A stretch of 64,000 nucleotides of DNA from Hydrogenophaga aromaticivorans (GTDB lineage: Bacteria; Pseudomonadota; Gammaproteobacteria; Burkholderiales; Burkholderiaceae_C). The stretch lies in assembly GCF_013387465.1 (NCBI RefSeq), contig NZ_VYGV01000025.1, positions 173,755 through 237,754 on the forward strand, written 5' to 3'. Within the stretch, counting starts at the first letter, position 1, and every line of letters starts with the position of its first letter. Shown piece after piece: positions 10,801 through 18,729 of this stretch. A model generated the notes under the pieces. The model was not told the DNA's origin. It worked only from the letters and a program-made list of their open reading frames with translations, and ran no database searches. The position numbers and the translations under genes are program-made.

Positions 10801-11007
10801 GCCCTCACCGAGGGCTCGGAGCAGCGCGCGCCCATGGGCCAGGCGGTGATCGGCGGCGTCATCACCTCGTCGCTGCTGACGCTGGTGGTGGTGCCCGTGG
10901 TGTACTGCTACATGGACGATTTCGCGCGCTGGCTGGGCCGCCTGTTCGGTGCGGGTCACACCGATGACAGCACGCCCGTCAGGGCCACAGCGGGTGGCGC
11001 TCAGTAA
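7813..11007 (+). CDS. RND efflux pump permease (HAE1/AcrB type)
   Basis: Proton-driven inner-membrane pump of 1064 residues with the standard 12-helix layout and two large periplasmic loops. Recognisable features are the N-terminal MWFTQISLRNPVFATMVMVA, VEEAVNAIAGVNTLTSRSYE in porter domain 1, LSVGLLIDDAIVVRENIVRH in TM4 (the Asp pair of the proton relay), and GLVTKNAILLVDFAIRARRG in TM10 (relay Lys). Both halves are intact, so it should be functional. With the upstream adaptor it needs a TolC-type channel, which the TolC gene at 12176 probably supplies. Substrates cannot be inferred. Confidence 0.93.
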   Translation: MWFTQISLRNPVFATMVMVAFVVLGLFSFQRLKVDQFPNIDFPVVVITTEYPGASPEIVESEVTKKVEEAVNAIAGVNTLTSRSYEGQSVVIIEFQLHIDGRKAAEDVREKIAILRPTFRTDVKEPRVLRFDPAARSIWSVAVLPEAVHGKAPSAVELTTWAEQTLKKRMENVRGVGSVTLVGGTRRAVNIDLDPAAMEALGITAEQITTAVRNENQDLPVGTLKTTERDRVVQVLSRLQNPQDFEDIIVARRGGSAVRLTQVARVSDGTEEVESLALYNGQRTLLLQVQKAQDENTIAVTDGLKATITSLQAELPPGVRLEPIADGSRPIRVSVDNVRRTLIEGALLTVLIVFLFLNSWRSTVITGLTLPISVIGTFFFMNLFGFTINMITLMALTLSVGLLIDDAIVVRENIVRHVQMGKRPFDAAMDGTQEIGLAVLATTLSIVAVFLPIGFMGGIIGKFFHEFGITMVAAVLISMFVSFTLDPMLSSVWHDPEIEKHGQHAAPVTLYDKTIGRVTGWFDRVQDDLTELYQGTLRWSLQHKLATLGLALVVFVSSLFMVPLLGTEFVPKADFSETSLSFHTPVGSSLEATEAKTRQVEGILREFPEVKYTLSTINTGNAQGTMYASVYVRLVDRKDRSINADAMAAKLRERLRTVPGINVTHAGLLDPVGGNKQIEFSLQGDDLAELERLTAQVMERIRPIVGLVDLDASVKPDKPTVDVVMRREIASDAGLNGAAVASSLRTLVAGQTVGNWRAADGESYDVNVRLAPEQRARTSDLEQLPFVVGTAADGSARVVRLGQVAQVVESTGPNQINRRNLNREVAINANVFGRSAGDVSADIRQVLDTIAMPPGYRYEFGGSTKNMQESFGYAVSALALAIIFIYMILASQFQSFLQPLALMTALPLTLIGVVLTLLMFGSTMSMFSVIGIVLLMGLVTKNAILLVDFAIRARRGLDGAAPLDRESALLLAARVRLRPILMTTLAMVFGMVPLAFALTEGSEQRAPMGQAVIGGVITSSLLTLVVVPVVYCYMDDFARWLGRLFGAGHTDDSTPVRATAGGAQ

Positions 11008-11024
11008 AATGCATCAGGATCGGC

Positions 11025-11049
11025 TAATATACCCACCGGAGTATCAAAC
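11025..11049 (+). promoter_or_regulatory. Second copy of the TetR-associated motif
   Basis: TAATATACCCACCGGAGTAT immediately precedes the ATG at 11050. It repeats the ACCCACCGG core and flanks of the element before tetR (5886-5908). ATAC/GTAT arms (11029-11032 / 11041-11044) make it a loose dyad, and CGGAG (11037-11041) also serves as the ribosome-binding site. If it is an operator, the TetR protein would control the TolC unit together with its own operon. Confidence 0.45.
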
Positions 11050-11745
11050 ATGACTTCTCAGACCCCCACCAGCTTCGACCAGGCTCGCTTCAACATGATC
11101 GAGCAGCAGATCCGCCCCTGGGAGGTGCTCGACCCCCAGGTGCTGGCCTTGCTGGCCCGCATGCGCCGCGAGGACTTCGTGCCCGCCGCCCACAAGGCGC
11201 TGGCCTTCGTCGACATGGAACTGCCGTTGGGGCAGCCGGCCGTGGACGGCGAAACCATGCTGGCGCCGCGCGTGGAAGCCCGCCTGCTGCAGGACCTGGC
11301 CATCCAGCCGACCGACAAGGTGCTGGAGATCGGCGCCGGCAGCGGCTTCATGGCGGCCTTGCTCGCCAGCCTGGCGCAGCGCGTGGTGTCGCTGGAGATC
11401 AACGAAGCCCTCGCGCGCACCGCGCGTGAAAACCTGCAGAAGGCCGGCTTCACCAACGCCGAAGTGCGCGTGACCGATGCCGCCGCCAACAACTTCGCCG
11501 CCTGCGCCACCGAAGCACCGTGGAACGTGATCCTGCTCAGCGGTTCGGTGGCCGAAGTGCCGCCCGCCCTGCTCTCGCTGCTGGCCCCCGGTGGCCGCCT
11601 GGCCGCCATCGTGGGCAACGAGCCCGTCATGCGCGCCACCATCGTCACGCGCACCGGCGAAGCGTCGTTCGTCACCGCCCAGCCCTGGGACAGCCTGGCG
11701 CCGCGCCTGCGGAACTTCCCCGAGCCTTCTCGCTTCCAGTTCTGA
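11050..11745 (+). CDS. pcm: Protein-L-isoaspartate O-methyltransferase family protein
   Basis: SAM-dependent methyltransferase of the PCMT family, 231 aa. The PCMT N-terminal segment is MIEQQIRPWEVLDPQVLALL, followed by MRREDFVPAAHKALAFVDME. The SAM-binding motif I is VLEIGAGSGFMAALLASLA, with SLEINEALARTARENL as the acidic loop of motif post I. The canonical enzyme repairs isoaspartyl residues in damaged proteins. Comamonadaceae members placed before rhodanese and tolC diverge from E. coli Pcm, so the exact substrate is uncertain. It is the first gene of a three-gene unit. Confidence 0.8.
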   Translation: MTSQTPTSFDQARFNMIEQQIRPWEVLDPQVLALLARMRREDFVPAAHKALAFVDMELPLGQPAVDGETMLAPRVEARLLQDLAIQPTDKVLEIGAGSGFMAALLASLAQRVVSLEINEALARTARENLQKAGFTNAEVRVTDAAANNFAACATEAPWNVILLSGSVAEVPPALLSLLAPGGRLAAIVGNEPVMRATIVTRTGEASFVTAQPWDSLAPRLRNFPEPSRFQF

Positions 11746-11783
11746 GCCAGCACACCCGCGGAAACGCTCACAGGTCCGACCCC

Positions 11784-12131
11784 ATGATCTCCATCCACCC
11801 CACCCAACTCACCGAGTGGCTTGAACAGGCCCGCTCGAAGTCGCCGGACCTGCGCCCGGTCGTGCTCGACGTGCGCGAGCCCTGGGAGCTCCAGACCGCA
11901 GCCGTCAAGCCCGATGGTTTTGATCTGGTCCACATGCCCATGCGCAGTGTGCCGGCACGCTACCTGGAACTCGACCGCAACCAACCCGTGGCCTGCCTGT
12001 GTCACCATGGCGCGCGCAGTGCGCAGGTGGTGCACTTCCTGATGCAGAACGGTTTCTCCGAAGTGGTGAACATCCACGGCGGCATCAACGCCTGGGCCCG
12101 CGAGCGGGATCCGTCCGTGCCGGTGTACTGA
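11784..12131 (+). CDS. Single-domain rhodanese
   Basis: Small cytoplasmic sulfurtransferase of 115 aa. The single rhodanese domain contains VVLDVREPWE at the front and the active-site loop CLCHHGARSAQ, whose second Cys begins the CxxGxR catalytic loop. The C-terminal GFSEVVNIHGGINAWARERD is the usual end of the domain. Such proteins transfer sulfane sulfur to acceptors such as thiols; the partner here is unknown. It lies between the PCMT gene (38-base gap) and tolC (44-base gap) on the same strand. Confidence 0.85.
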   Translation: MISIHPTQLTEWLEQARSKSPDLRPVVLDVREPWELQTAAVKPDGFDLVHMPMRSVPARYLELDRNQPVACLCHHGARSAQVVHFLMQNGFSEVVNIHGGINAWARERDPSVPVY

Positions 12132-12175
12132 AACCGCCACCCTGCATTCCGCGCCTGTTATCCAAAGGAACTCCC

Positions 12176-13537
12176 ATGACCGCCCTGTCCGCTCCCAACC
12201 CGTTGAAGCTGCGCCCGCTTTCCCTGAAGCCGCTCGCGCTGGCGGCCTTGCTGGCACTGGGTGTGTCCGGCGGCGCGCAGGCGCAAAGCCTGGTCGAGCT
12301 CTACGACATGGCGCGGGGGTTTGACACCACCGTGCAGGCGGCGCGCGCGCAGTACGAGGCCAATCTCGCCAAGGCCGATCAGGCCAAGGCGGGCTTGCTG
12401 CCCCAGGCCGGCCTGGGCGCCGGCGTCAATTGGGCGAACGTGGACAGCAGCGCAGCGGCTGGCAGTCGCAGTGCCGACAGCCAGAACCTGGCGCTTTCTG
12501 CCAGCCAGCCCCTGTACCGCCCCGCCAACCGCCTGACCAACGAGCAGGGCCAGCTGTCGATCGACGTGGCCAAGGCCCAGCTGGACGCGGCCGAGCAGGA
12601 CCTGATCGTGCGCACAGCACAGGCGTACTTCGACGTGGTCGCAGCGCAAGACACGCTGACCTTCGTGCTGGCCCAGAAAGCCGCCGTGGCGGAACAGCTG
12701 GCATCTGCCAAGCGCAACTTCGAAGTGGGCACCACCACCGTCACCGATTCGCGCGAAGCCCAGGCCCGCTACGACCTCGTGCTGGCGCAGGAGATCGCCG
12801 CCAGCAACGACCTGCGGGTGAAGAAGCTGGCGCTCGATCAATTGGTCGGCAAAGACAACACCAGCCCCAAACCCCTGGTGAGCGCCGTTGCGCTGGAGCC
12901 GGTGCAGCCCGCCGATCCCGAAGCCTGGGTGATGCAGGCGCAGCGCGAGCATCCCCTGGTGCGCCAGGCCATCCGGGGCTTTGACATCGCCGAGCTGGAA
13001 GTCAAGAAAGCACAGGCCGGTCACAAGCCCACGCTGGATCTGGTGGGCCAGTACGAGGTCGCACGCGGCCCCAGCACCACGATGCCCACGGCCGGCAACG
13101 TGCGCACCAACACCGCCAGCGTCGGGCTGCAGTTCAACCTGCCGCTGTACGCCGGCCATGCCATTGAAAACCGCGTCAAGGAAACCGTGGCGCTGGTGGA
13201 AAAGGCCCGAGCCGACCGCGAGACGGCCCTGCGCAACATCGGCCAGGCCACGCGCAGCGCCTACTTCGGTGTGCTCTCGGGCCTGAGCCAGGTCAAGGCG
13301 CTGGAAGCCGCCGAGGCCTCCAGCCAGAGCGCGCTCGACGCCAACCAGCTGGGCTACCAGGTGGGCGTGCGCATCAACATCGACGTGCTCAACGCCCAGA
13401 GCCAGCTCTTCCAGACCAAGCGCGATCTGGCCCAGGCACGCTACAACGTGCTGGTGGGCCAGCTGCGTCTGAAGCAGGCTGGCGGCCTTCTCAAGGCCGA
13501 AGACCTGCAGCCCATCAACGCCCTCCTCGCGCGGTAA
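12176..13537 (+). CDS. tolC: TolC-family outer-membrane channel protein
   Basis: Outer-membrane efflux/type I secretion channel, 453 aa. A signal peptide is visible (LKPLALAALLALGVSGGAQA, cleavage near residue 37), followed by two structural repeats of long helices and beta strands, e.g. LSASQPLYRPANRLTNEQGQ in repeat 1 and LQFNLPLYAGHAIENRVKET in repeat 2. Helical stretches are rich in Ala, Gln and Glu, as in TolC. Ribosome-binding site AAAGGAA lies just upstream. The RND pump and adaptor upstream lack their own channel gene, so this is the natural partner. Confidence 0.9.
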   Translation: MTALSAPNPLKLRPLSLKPLALAALLALGVSGGAQAQSLVELYDMARGFDTTVQAARAQYEANLAKADQAKAGLLPQAGLGAGVNWANVDSSAAAGSRSADSQNLALSASQPLYRPANRLTNEQGQLSIDVAKAQLDAAEQDLIVRTAQAYFDVVAAQDTLTFVLAQKAAVAEQLASAKRNFEVGTTTVTDSREAQARYDLVLAQEIAASNDLRVKKLALDQLVGKDNTSPKPLVSAVALEPVQPADPEAWVMQAQREHPLVRQAIRGFDIAELEVKKAQAGHKPTLDLVGQYEVARGPSTTMPTAGNVRTNTASVGLQFNLPLYAGHAIENRVKETVALVEKARADRETALRNIGQATRSAYFGVLSGLSQVKALEAAEASSQSALDANQLGYQVGVRINIDVLNAQSQLFQTKRDLAQARYNVLVGQLRLKQAGGLLKAEDLQPINALLAR

Positions 13538-13600
13538 ACTGCGGCACCTCGCCGGCCGGGCATGTCGCCCGCGGCTGCGCGGTCCAGTGAAGGGTGATTC

Positions 13601-14341
13601 ATGCAAGCGGTCAATGTGCTGTGCATCAAATGGGGCAAGAAATACGGCCCCGAGTACGTCAACAAACTGCACAGCATGGTCAGCCGCCACCTGCACCGGC
13701 CGTTCCGCTTCGTCTGCCTGACCGACGACGGCGCCGGCATCGACCCGGCGATCGAAGTCAAACCGATTCCGATGGTCGGCTTCGACGAGTTCGACCAGCG
13801 CAAACCCTGGACCTTCGGCCACGGCTGGCTCAAGCTCACCAGCTTCGCCAGCCCGCTCTACGACCTGCAGGGCCGCACGCTGTTTCTCGACCTGGACATC
13901 GTCATCCTGGACAGCCTGGACCCGTTCTTTGAACAGCCCGGCGAGTTCACCGTGATCAAGGAATGGGACAAGAAAGACGGCACGGGCAACACCTCCTGCT
14001 ATGTCTACACCATCGGCGCCCACGCCGACGCGCTGGAACACCTGAAGAACGACTACCCGGCCTCGATCAGCTCCGTGCGCAACGAGCAGGAGTTCATCAC
14101 GCTTTATCTGGCGCGCCAGGGCAAGCTCAGCTACTGGCCCGACACCTGGTGCCGCAGTTTCAAGCGCCACTGCCTGCGCGGCGGCATCATGGGCTGGTTC
14201 CTGCCACCCACCATCCCCGAAGGCGCACGCATCATCGCCTTCCACGGCAAGCCCAACCCGCCCGACGCGATCGCCGGCGTCAGTGGCAAGTGGTACCGGC
14301 GCGTGCTGCCGACCCAATGGGTCGCCGACCATTGGCGTTGA
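13601..14341 (+). CDS. Putative glycosyltransferase with DxD motif
   Basis: A 246-residue protein starting MQAVNVLCIKWGKKYGPEYV, with ribosome-binding site AAGGGTGA. It contains RTLFLDLDIVILDSLDPFF, a DxD-type nucleotide-sugar/metal motif preceded by a hydrophobic strand as in GT-A (GT8-like) enzymes, and PFRFVCLTDD upstream. It has no signal peptide or membrane segment, so it is cytoplasmic. The fused Kdo transferase gene starts inside its stop codon, suggesting a role in LPS core or another surface glycan. Donor and acceptor are unknown. Confidence 0.7.
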   Translation: MQAVNVLCIKWGKKYGPEYVNKLHSMVSRHLHRPFRFVCLTDDGAGIDPAIEVKPIPMVGFDEFDQRKPWTFGHGWLKLTSFASPLYDLQGRTLFLDLDIVILDSLDPFFEQPGEFTVIKEWDKKDGTGNTSCYVYTIGAHADALEHLKNDYPASISSVRNEQEFITLYLARQGKLSYWPDTWCRSFKRHCLRGGIMGWFLPPTIPEGARIIAFHGKPNPPDAIAGVSGKWYRRVLPTQWVADHWR

Positions 14342-16344
14342 AGGCCGTCCCGCTGGCGCACCGGGGCTACCGGCTGCTGCTGAGAGGGCTGGCGCTGCCG
14401 ATGCTGGCCTGGCTCTGGTGGCGGGGCCGCAAGGATGGCGGCTACCGGCAAGGCCTGGCACAGCGGCTCGGCTTCATCGAGCCTGCGCCCGCCTCGTTGG
14501 GCGGTCTGCTGATCCATGCGGCATCGGTCGGCGAAGTGCAGGCCGCACGCCCCCTGATCGAGGCGCTTCGCCAGGAATGGCCCGACCACACGATCACCGT
14601 CAGCACCCAGTCGCCCACCGGCGCGCGCCAGTTGCGCAGCCACTGGGGCGATGCCATCCAGCACGTCTTTTTTCCCATCGACACGCCCGGTGCAACGGCC
14701 CGGTTTCTGGACCGCCTGCAACCCCAACTGGTGGTGCTGGTGGAGCGCGAGTTGTGGCCCGAACTGCTGCTGCAATGCCGCGAGCGCTCGATCCCCGTGG
14801 CGCTGGTCAACGCCCGGTTGTCGGAGGCGTCTGCGAAGTCCTACCGGCGCTGGCAGGCCCTGATGCAGCCGGTCTGGGCGCAGCTCGCCTTGGTGGCGAC
14901 GGCCGACACCCCGACCACCGAGCGCCTGCGGGCCCTGGGCGTACCCGCTGAGCGTTTGCTCGAAACCGGCAACCTGAAATTTGACCAACCCGTTGCGGCG
15001 ACCGGCTCGCAGGAACTGCCCTGGCTGCAGGGGCGCACGGTGGTCGTTGCCGGCAGCACCCACGATGGTGAAGAAGACGCCTTGCTGGCAGCCTGGCCGG
15101 ATTTTGCGGCGCACCATCCCGGCAGCGCCCTGATCCTGGTGCCCCGACACCCCGAACGCTTCGATGCGGTCGCCCGGCTGATTGATCAGGCGGGGCTGCC
15201 CTATGCCCGACGCAGCCGGCAGGAAACGCTGGCACCGGAAGCGGGTGTGTACCTGGCCGACACCATGGGCGAACTCGGCCTCTGGTACGCGCACGCCAGC
15301 GTGTGCTTCATCGGTGGCAGCCTGGCCGCCATCGGTGGACACAACGCCCTCGAAGCACTGGCTTGCGGCAAACCCGTGCTGTTCGGCCCGCACACGCAGC
15401 ACTTCCAGCGTCTCTACCAGGAGATCCAGAGCCACGGCATCGGAGAACGCATCACATCGGCGCAATCCCTGCTGGAGCTTGCCGGACAGTGGCTGGATCA
15501 GCCGGTCCAGCTCGCCAGCAAGGGCGAACAGGCGCGTCACTTTGTGGAGCGGCAACAAGGCAGCAGCCAGCGCAGCCTGCAGGCACTCAGACCCTTGTGG
15601 CAACCCACGCGGCCCGGCTTGTTGTCCCCTGTGGTGCAACAGTCGTTGACGAACCAGACCCTGTGGCACGACCCGGTGCTTCTCAAGGCCTGCTCCCCCA
15701 CCCTGTTTGAACCCGAAAACGGCAGCACCGCGCTGGCCACCGGCAGCGGTCGCGGCCAGGCCCACCGGATGGTGCTCGAAGGTCTCGACGTGGTGTTGCG
15801 CCACTACCGGCGCGGCGGACTGATGGCGCGGCTGAGCCCCGACCGCTACTGGCGCAGCCGCCCCCAGGACAGCCGGGCCCTGGGTGAATACGCGCTGCTG
15901 CGCCACATGCAAGCCTGGGCACTCCCGGTGCCGACGCCGGTGGCGGCCAGGCAGCTGCGCCACGGCTGGTGGTACACCGCCGACATCGTGGTGGCCATGA
16001 TTCCGGGCACGCAGAACGTGGCTCAGCGCCTGTCACAGGCGCCACTGAGCGGGGAGGAATGGCAGGCATTGGGTCGTGCCATCCGTCAGATGCACGACCG
16101 ACAGGTGTTCCATTCCGACCTGAATTGCCACAACCTGCTGCTCGACGACAGCGGGCGCGCCTGGATCGTGGATTTCGACAAATGCGGGATCCGGGGGGAA
16201 CACCACTGGAAACAGCAGAACCTCGATCGGCTGCTGCGCTCCTTGCGCAAGGAAAAGCGCAAACGCGCGTCGTTCTTCTGGGAAGAAGCCTGCTGGGAGG
16301 CATTGACCAGCGGCTACGGAGACACTGCGAGCAGCGTTGCCTAA
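14338..16344 (+). CDS. waaA: Fused Kdo transferase (WaaA) and Kdo kinase (KdkA)
   Basis: A single 668-residue frame joins two LPS enzymes. Residues 1 to about 425 are WaaA: an N-terminal membrane-anchor helix (LPMLAWLWW), GLLIHAASVGEVQAARPLIE, ERELWPELL, and the GT-B C-terminal segment GSLAAIGGHNALEALACGKP. It adds Kdo to lipid A. From about residue 440 the protein matches KdkA: MVLEGLDVVLRHYRRGGLMA, then a kinase-like catalytic loop VFHSDLNCHNLLLDD (about 592) and WIVDFDKC. That domain would phosphorylate Kdo, the known state when only one Kdo is attached. The likely start is TTG 14338, in a TTGA overlap with the upstream stop; no ATG precedes the anchor helix. The residue aligning with the catalytic Glu of the GERFG motif appears to be Gln42. 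Confidence 0.85.
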   Translation: MKAVPLAHRGYRLLLRGLALPMLAWLWWRGRKDGGYRQGLAQRLGFIEPAPASLGGLLIHAASVGEVQAARPLIEALRQEWPDHTITVSTQSPTGARQLRSHWGDAIQHVFFPIDTPGATARFLDRLQPQLVVLVERELWPELLLQCRERSIPVALVNARLSEASAKSYRRWQALMQPVWAQLALVATADTPTTERLRALGVPAERLLETGNLKFDQPVAATGSQELPWLQGRTVVVAGSTHDGEEDALLAAWPDFAAHHPGSALILVPRHPERFDAVARLIDQAGLPYARRSRQETLAPEAGVYLADTMGELGLWYAHASVCFIGGSLAAIGGHNALEALACGKPVLFGPHTQHFQRLYQEIQSHGIGERITSAQSLLELAGQWLDQPVQLASKGEQARHFVERQQGSSQRSLQALRPLWQPTRPGLLSPVVQQSLTNQTLWHDPVLLKACSPTLFEPENGSTALATGSGRGQAHRMVLEGLDVVLRHYRRGGLMARLSPDRYWRSRPQDSRALGEYALLRHMQAWALPVPTPVAARQLRHGWWYTADIVVAMIPGTQNVAQRLSQAPLSGEEWQALGRAIRQMHDRQVFHSDLNCHNLLLDDSGRAWIVDFDKCGIRGEHHWKQQNLDRLLRSLRKEKRKRASFFWEEACWEALTSGYGDTASSVA

Positions 16345-16428
16345 AACCCTGGAAGTCGGGCAAGTTCTCGCCTACCTGGATGCCGCATGCATTGGAGACC
16401 CCCGGGACGGCAGACCGCCACTCAATGG

Positions 16429-17280
16429 TCAGTGGGGTTTTTCGGCCAGTTCCCAGCTTTGACCAACGCCATACTGATCAATCCCGACCAAGGCTTTCAC
16501 CGTTCGGTGCAGGCGGGTTTCCAGACGGATCTTTTTATTGGCCTCAATCATGGCCGGATTGACATACCCCCGGCCATGCTCAAGATGAACGCAGATCGCT
16601 GAATAGCGAATGCGCTTCGCTTTGAGGCCCAGATTTTTCAGCCGGTCCCCAAATTCGCAATCCTCACCCCCGTATTGCATGCGCTCATCGAATCCATTGA
16701 CCGCGAGCACAAACTCCTTGTGACATGATGAATTGTGACCGTTCCATGTCAGCTTCGCCGGACTGATGAAGTTCAGGAAACGCGTCAAGAAACCGCGCGC
16801 CATCACTTTCAGATCCTTGACCGATCGCTTCAACCCCCTGGAGCGCAACCAATCGATGTTGAACACCCGCTGGGAAGTGATATCTTCGCGGGAGATCATC
16901 TGACTGATGTCAATCGGCAATTTGAAATATCCGCCCGAGAGAAAAGTCCCGTGCGAGGAGAGTCGCAGGTGTTGCTCCACAAAATCCGAGCGCGGAATGC
17001 AATCGCCATCGGTGAATATCAGATAGTCGCCGGATGCGGCCAGGACGGCCTTGTTCAAGATCCGGCATTTCTGGAATCCGTCATCCGGATGCCATATGTG
17101 CCGAATAGGAACCGGGGACTCCAGACGCATTTTTTCGATCATGGCCCTGGTGTCATCGCGAGAACCGTCATCCGCAATGACGATTTCAAAATCGCGAACA
17201 GATTGGCAAAAAAAGCCCACGAGCACCTTCTCCAGCCACTCGGGAGAATTGTATGTCGTGAAGATGACCGATACCTTCAT
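16429..17280 (-). CDS. Family 2 glycosyltransferase
   Basis: GT-A fold glycosyltransferase, 283 aa, cytoplasmic face of the inner membrane. The N-terminus MKVSVIFTTYNSPEWLEKVL and IVIADDGSRDDTRAMI bind the nucleotide; YLIFTDGDCIPRSDFVEQH carries the DxD metal site. The C-terminal half (AVNGFDERMQYGGEDCEFGD) is of the galactosyltransferase-like GT7C type with an ED acceptor motif. GC content is clearly below the flanking genes, as is common in acquired LPS loci. It follows the O-antigen ligase gene on the same strand and converges on waaA-kdkA. The sugar is unknown. Confidence 0.85.
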   Translation of the reverse strand: MKVSVIFTTYNSPEWLEKVLVGFFCQSVRDFEIVIADDGSRDDTRAMIEKMRLESPVPIRHIWHPDDGFQKCRILNKAVLAASGDYLIFTDGDCIPRSDFVEQHLRLSSHGTFLSGGYFKLPIDISQMISREDITSQRVFNIDWLRSRGLKRSVKDLKVMARGFLTRFLNFISPAKLTWNGHNSSCHKEFVLAVNGFDERMQYGGEDCEFGDRLKNLGLKAKRIRYSAICVHLEHGRGYVNPAMIEANKKIRLETRLHRTVKALVGIDQYGVGQSWELAEKPH

Positions 17281-17334
17281 ATGAAATCACACTCTCAATA
17301 CAGTCACAGATGCGCAACCTCGGCACCACGCCAC

Positions 17335-18630
17335 CTATTCACCCTGACGCTTTCCAAGTCGCAGCAAAAAGATCGCTGACAAGGCCAATCCGATCATGAC
17401 ACTGTAGTTGTTGGTTTGAGAATTGGCATCGGTAAAGCTCATCATGATATGGATGTACGCCAGTCCGCCAGCAGACATCGCAAGGAAATGGCAGTGCCGG
17501 CGCAAGATGATGGTCAGATAGATCAAACCGGCCATATAGGTCAATGTGCTCAACAAGCCAAACACACCATGGTCGACCATTCCGTTGATGTACTCACTAT
17601 GAAGGTGGGTCTGGTCCTTCACAATGTGCGCGTTCGCCTGGCCACCCCATTCTTTGATAAAGCGTATGCGTTGTGCCCTCCCGTAGCCGATCCAGGGACT
17701 TTCCTGAATCACGTCAAGGCTGCGCTGCCACATGTAGATTCTTGCACCGATGGAGGTGTCAACAACATTCCCGGTTGTTTTCTCATCAAAGAATACTGCG
17801 CGAACTTCGGCAACAGCAATCGCTATACGCTCTTTGGGCACCTCGATGATTTTCGGCGCAAAGTAGGAAACCAGAACGGCGCTGACTGCAAGCAAGGCAG
17901 TGGCACGGTATACCGCTGCACCCGAACATCCGCCATTCAGGTACCCACGAAGCACAACCAAGCCACTGATCAAGATCCAGGGAAATGCCAAGTATGCACC
18001 GCGCGCGCCAGACATCAAAATCGCGGAAAGGAAAACGACAATACCCACGGTTGCGCACCATCTCCAGCGCAATGCAATCGTTCTGGATGCCGTGACAGGC
18101 AGCAGGACACACGACAGCATGGCCAGTCCACCGGCCCAGTTGATCCGGTTCGATGGCGTCGCCCACCCATACTGGGCGTGCATGTAACTGACCGCAATGG
18201 CGGAAAAACTGGCCAACGTCAATGCAATCACCAGCATCAGGACCTGCCCCGCCGACAACCGGACGCGGGGTACGAGGGCGCGAAGGGCAAACGCCATCAA
18301 CAGGATTCTGAAGTCGAAATGGCGTGTTCTCCAGGGATCATCCCAATAGAACATGCCAATTGCCTTAAAGCAAAAAGCCGCAACACAAAAATAGAGCCAC
18401 CATATGACCGCATCGTACAAAGCCTTCTCGTTGGAAGATTCAGGCTGTACCACTGGCAAGCGCCAGAAAGCCCATGCACCCAGGCAAATCACAAAGAACC
18501 ACGCCGCCCCAGCCATTTTTGTGGAAATGGGCGCGAGGGTCAGCAATGCCAGAAACAGCATCCATATCCAACCAGGGATATTGCTGGACGGTCTGGAGGA
18601 CAATTCAGTGTGACTCATCAGAGCCGTCAT
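17335..18630 (-). CDS. O-antigen ligase family membrane protein
   Basis: Polytopic inner-membrane protein, 431 aa, about 11-12 hydrophobic helices starting at IPGWIWMLFLALLTLAP. A long periplasmic loop (about residues 245-340) contains WIGYGRAQRIRFIKEWGG and THLHSEYINGMVDHGVFGLL, the Wzy_C/O-antigen ligase signature with the conserved His. It probably joins O-polysaccharide to lipid A-core, though some members polymerise glycans instead. Low GC like the adjacent GT2 gene. The start is ATG 18630; an in-frame Met four codons later is possible. Confidence 0.85.
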   Translation of the reverse strand: MTALMSHTELSSRPSSNIPGWIWMLFLALLTLAPISTKMAGAAWFFVICLGAWAFWRLPVVQPESSNEKALYDAVIWWLYFCVAAFCFKAIGMFYWDDPWRTRHFDFRILLMAFALRALVPRVRLSAGQVLMLVIALTLASFSAIAVSYMHAQYGWATPSNRINWAGGLAMLSCVLLPVTASRTIALRWRWCATVGIVVFLSAILMSGARGAYLAFPWILISGLVVLRGYLNGGCSGAAVYRATALLAVSAVLVSYFAPKIIEVPKERIAIAVAEVRAVFFDEKTTGNVVDTSIGARIYMWQRSLDVIQESPWIGYGRAQRIRFIKEWGGQANAHIVKDQTHLHSEYINGMVDHGVFGLLSTLTYMAGLIYLTIILRRHCHFLAMSAGGLAYIHIMMSFTDANSQTNNYSVMIGLALSAIFLLRLGKRQGE

Positions 18631-18729
18631 TGAGCCATGCAGTCCCTTGATTGATCTTCAGAAAATCAAACAAACCACACACTCCGAATACAGGCGAACA
18701 GAGCAATCATTTTCAGGCCTGGCTCTATC

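Noticed and set aside
12158-15963. Long minus-strand open frames opposite tolC and waaA-kdkA
   Set aside because: Antisense shadows; low-complexity His/Gln/Gly/Ala content.
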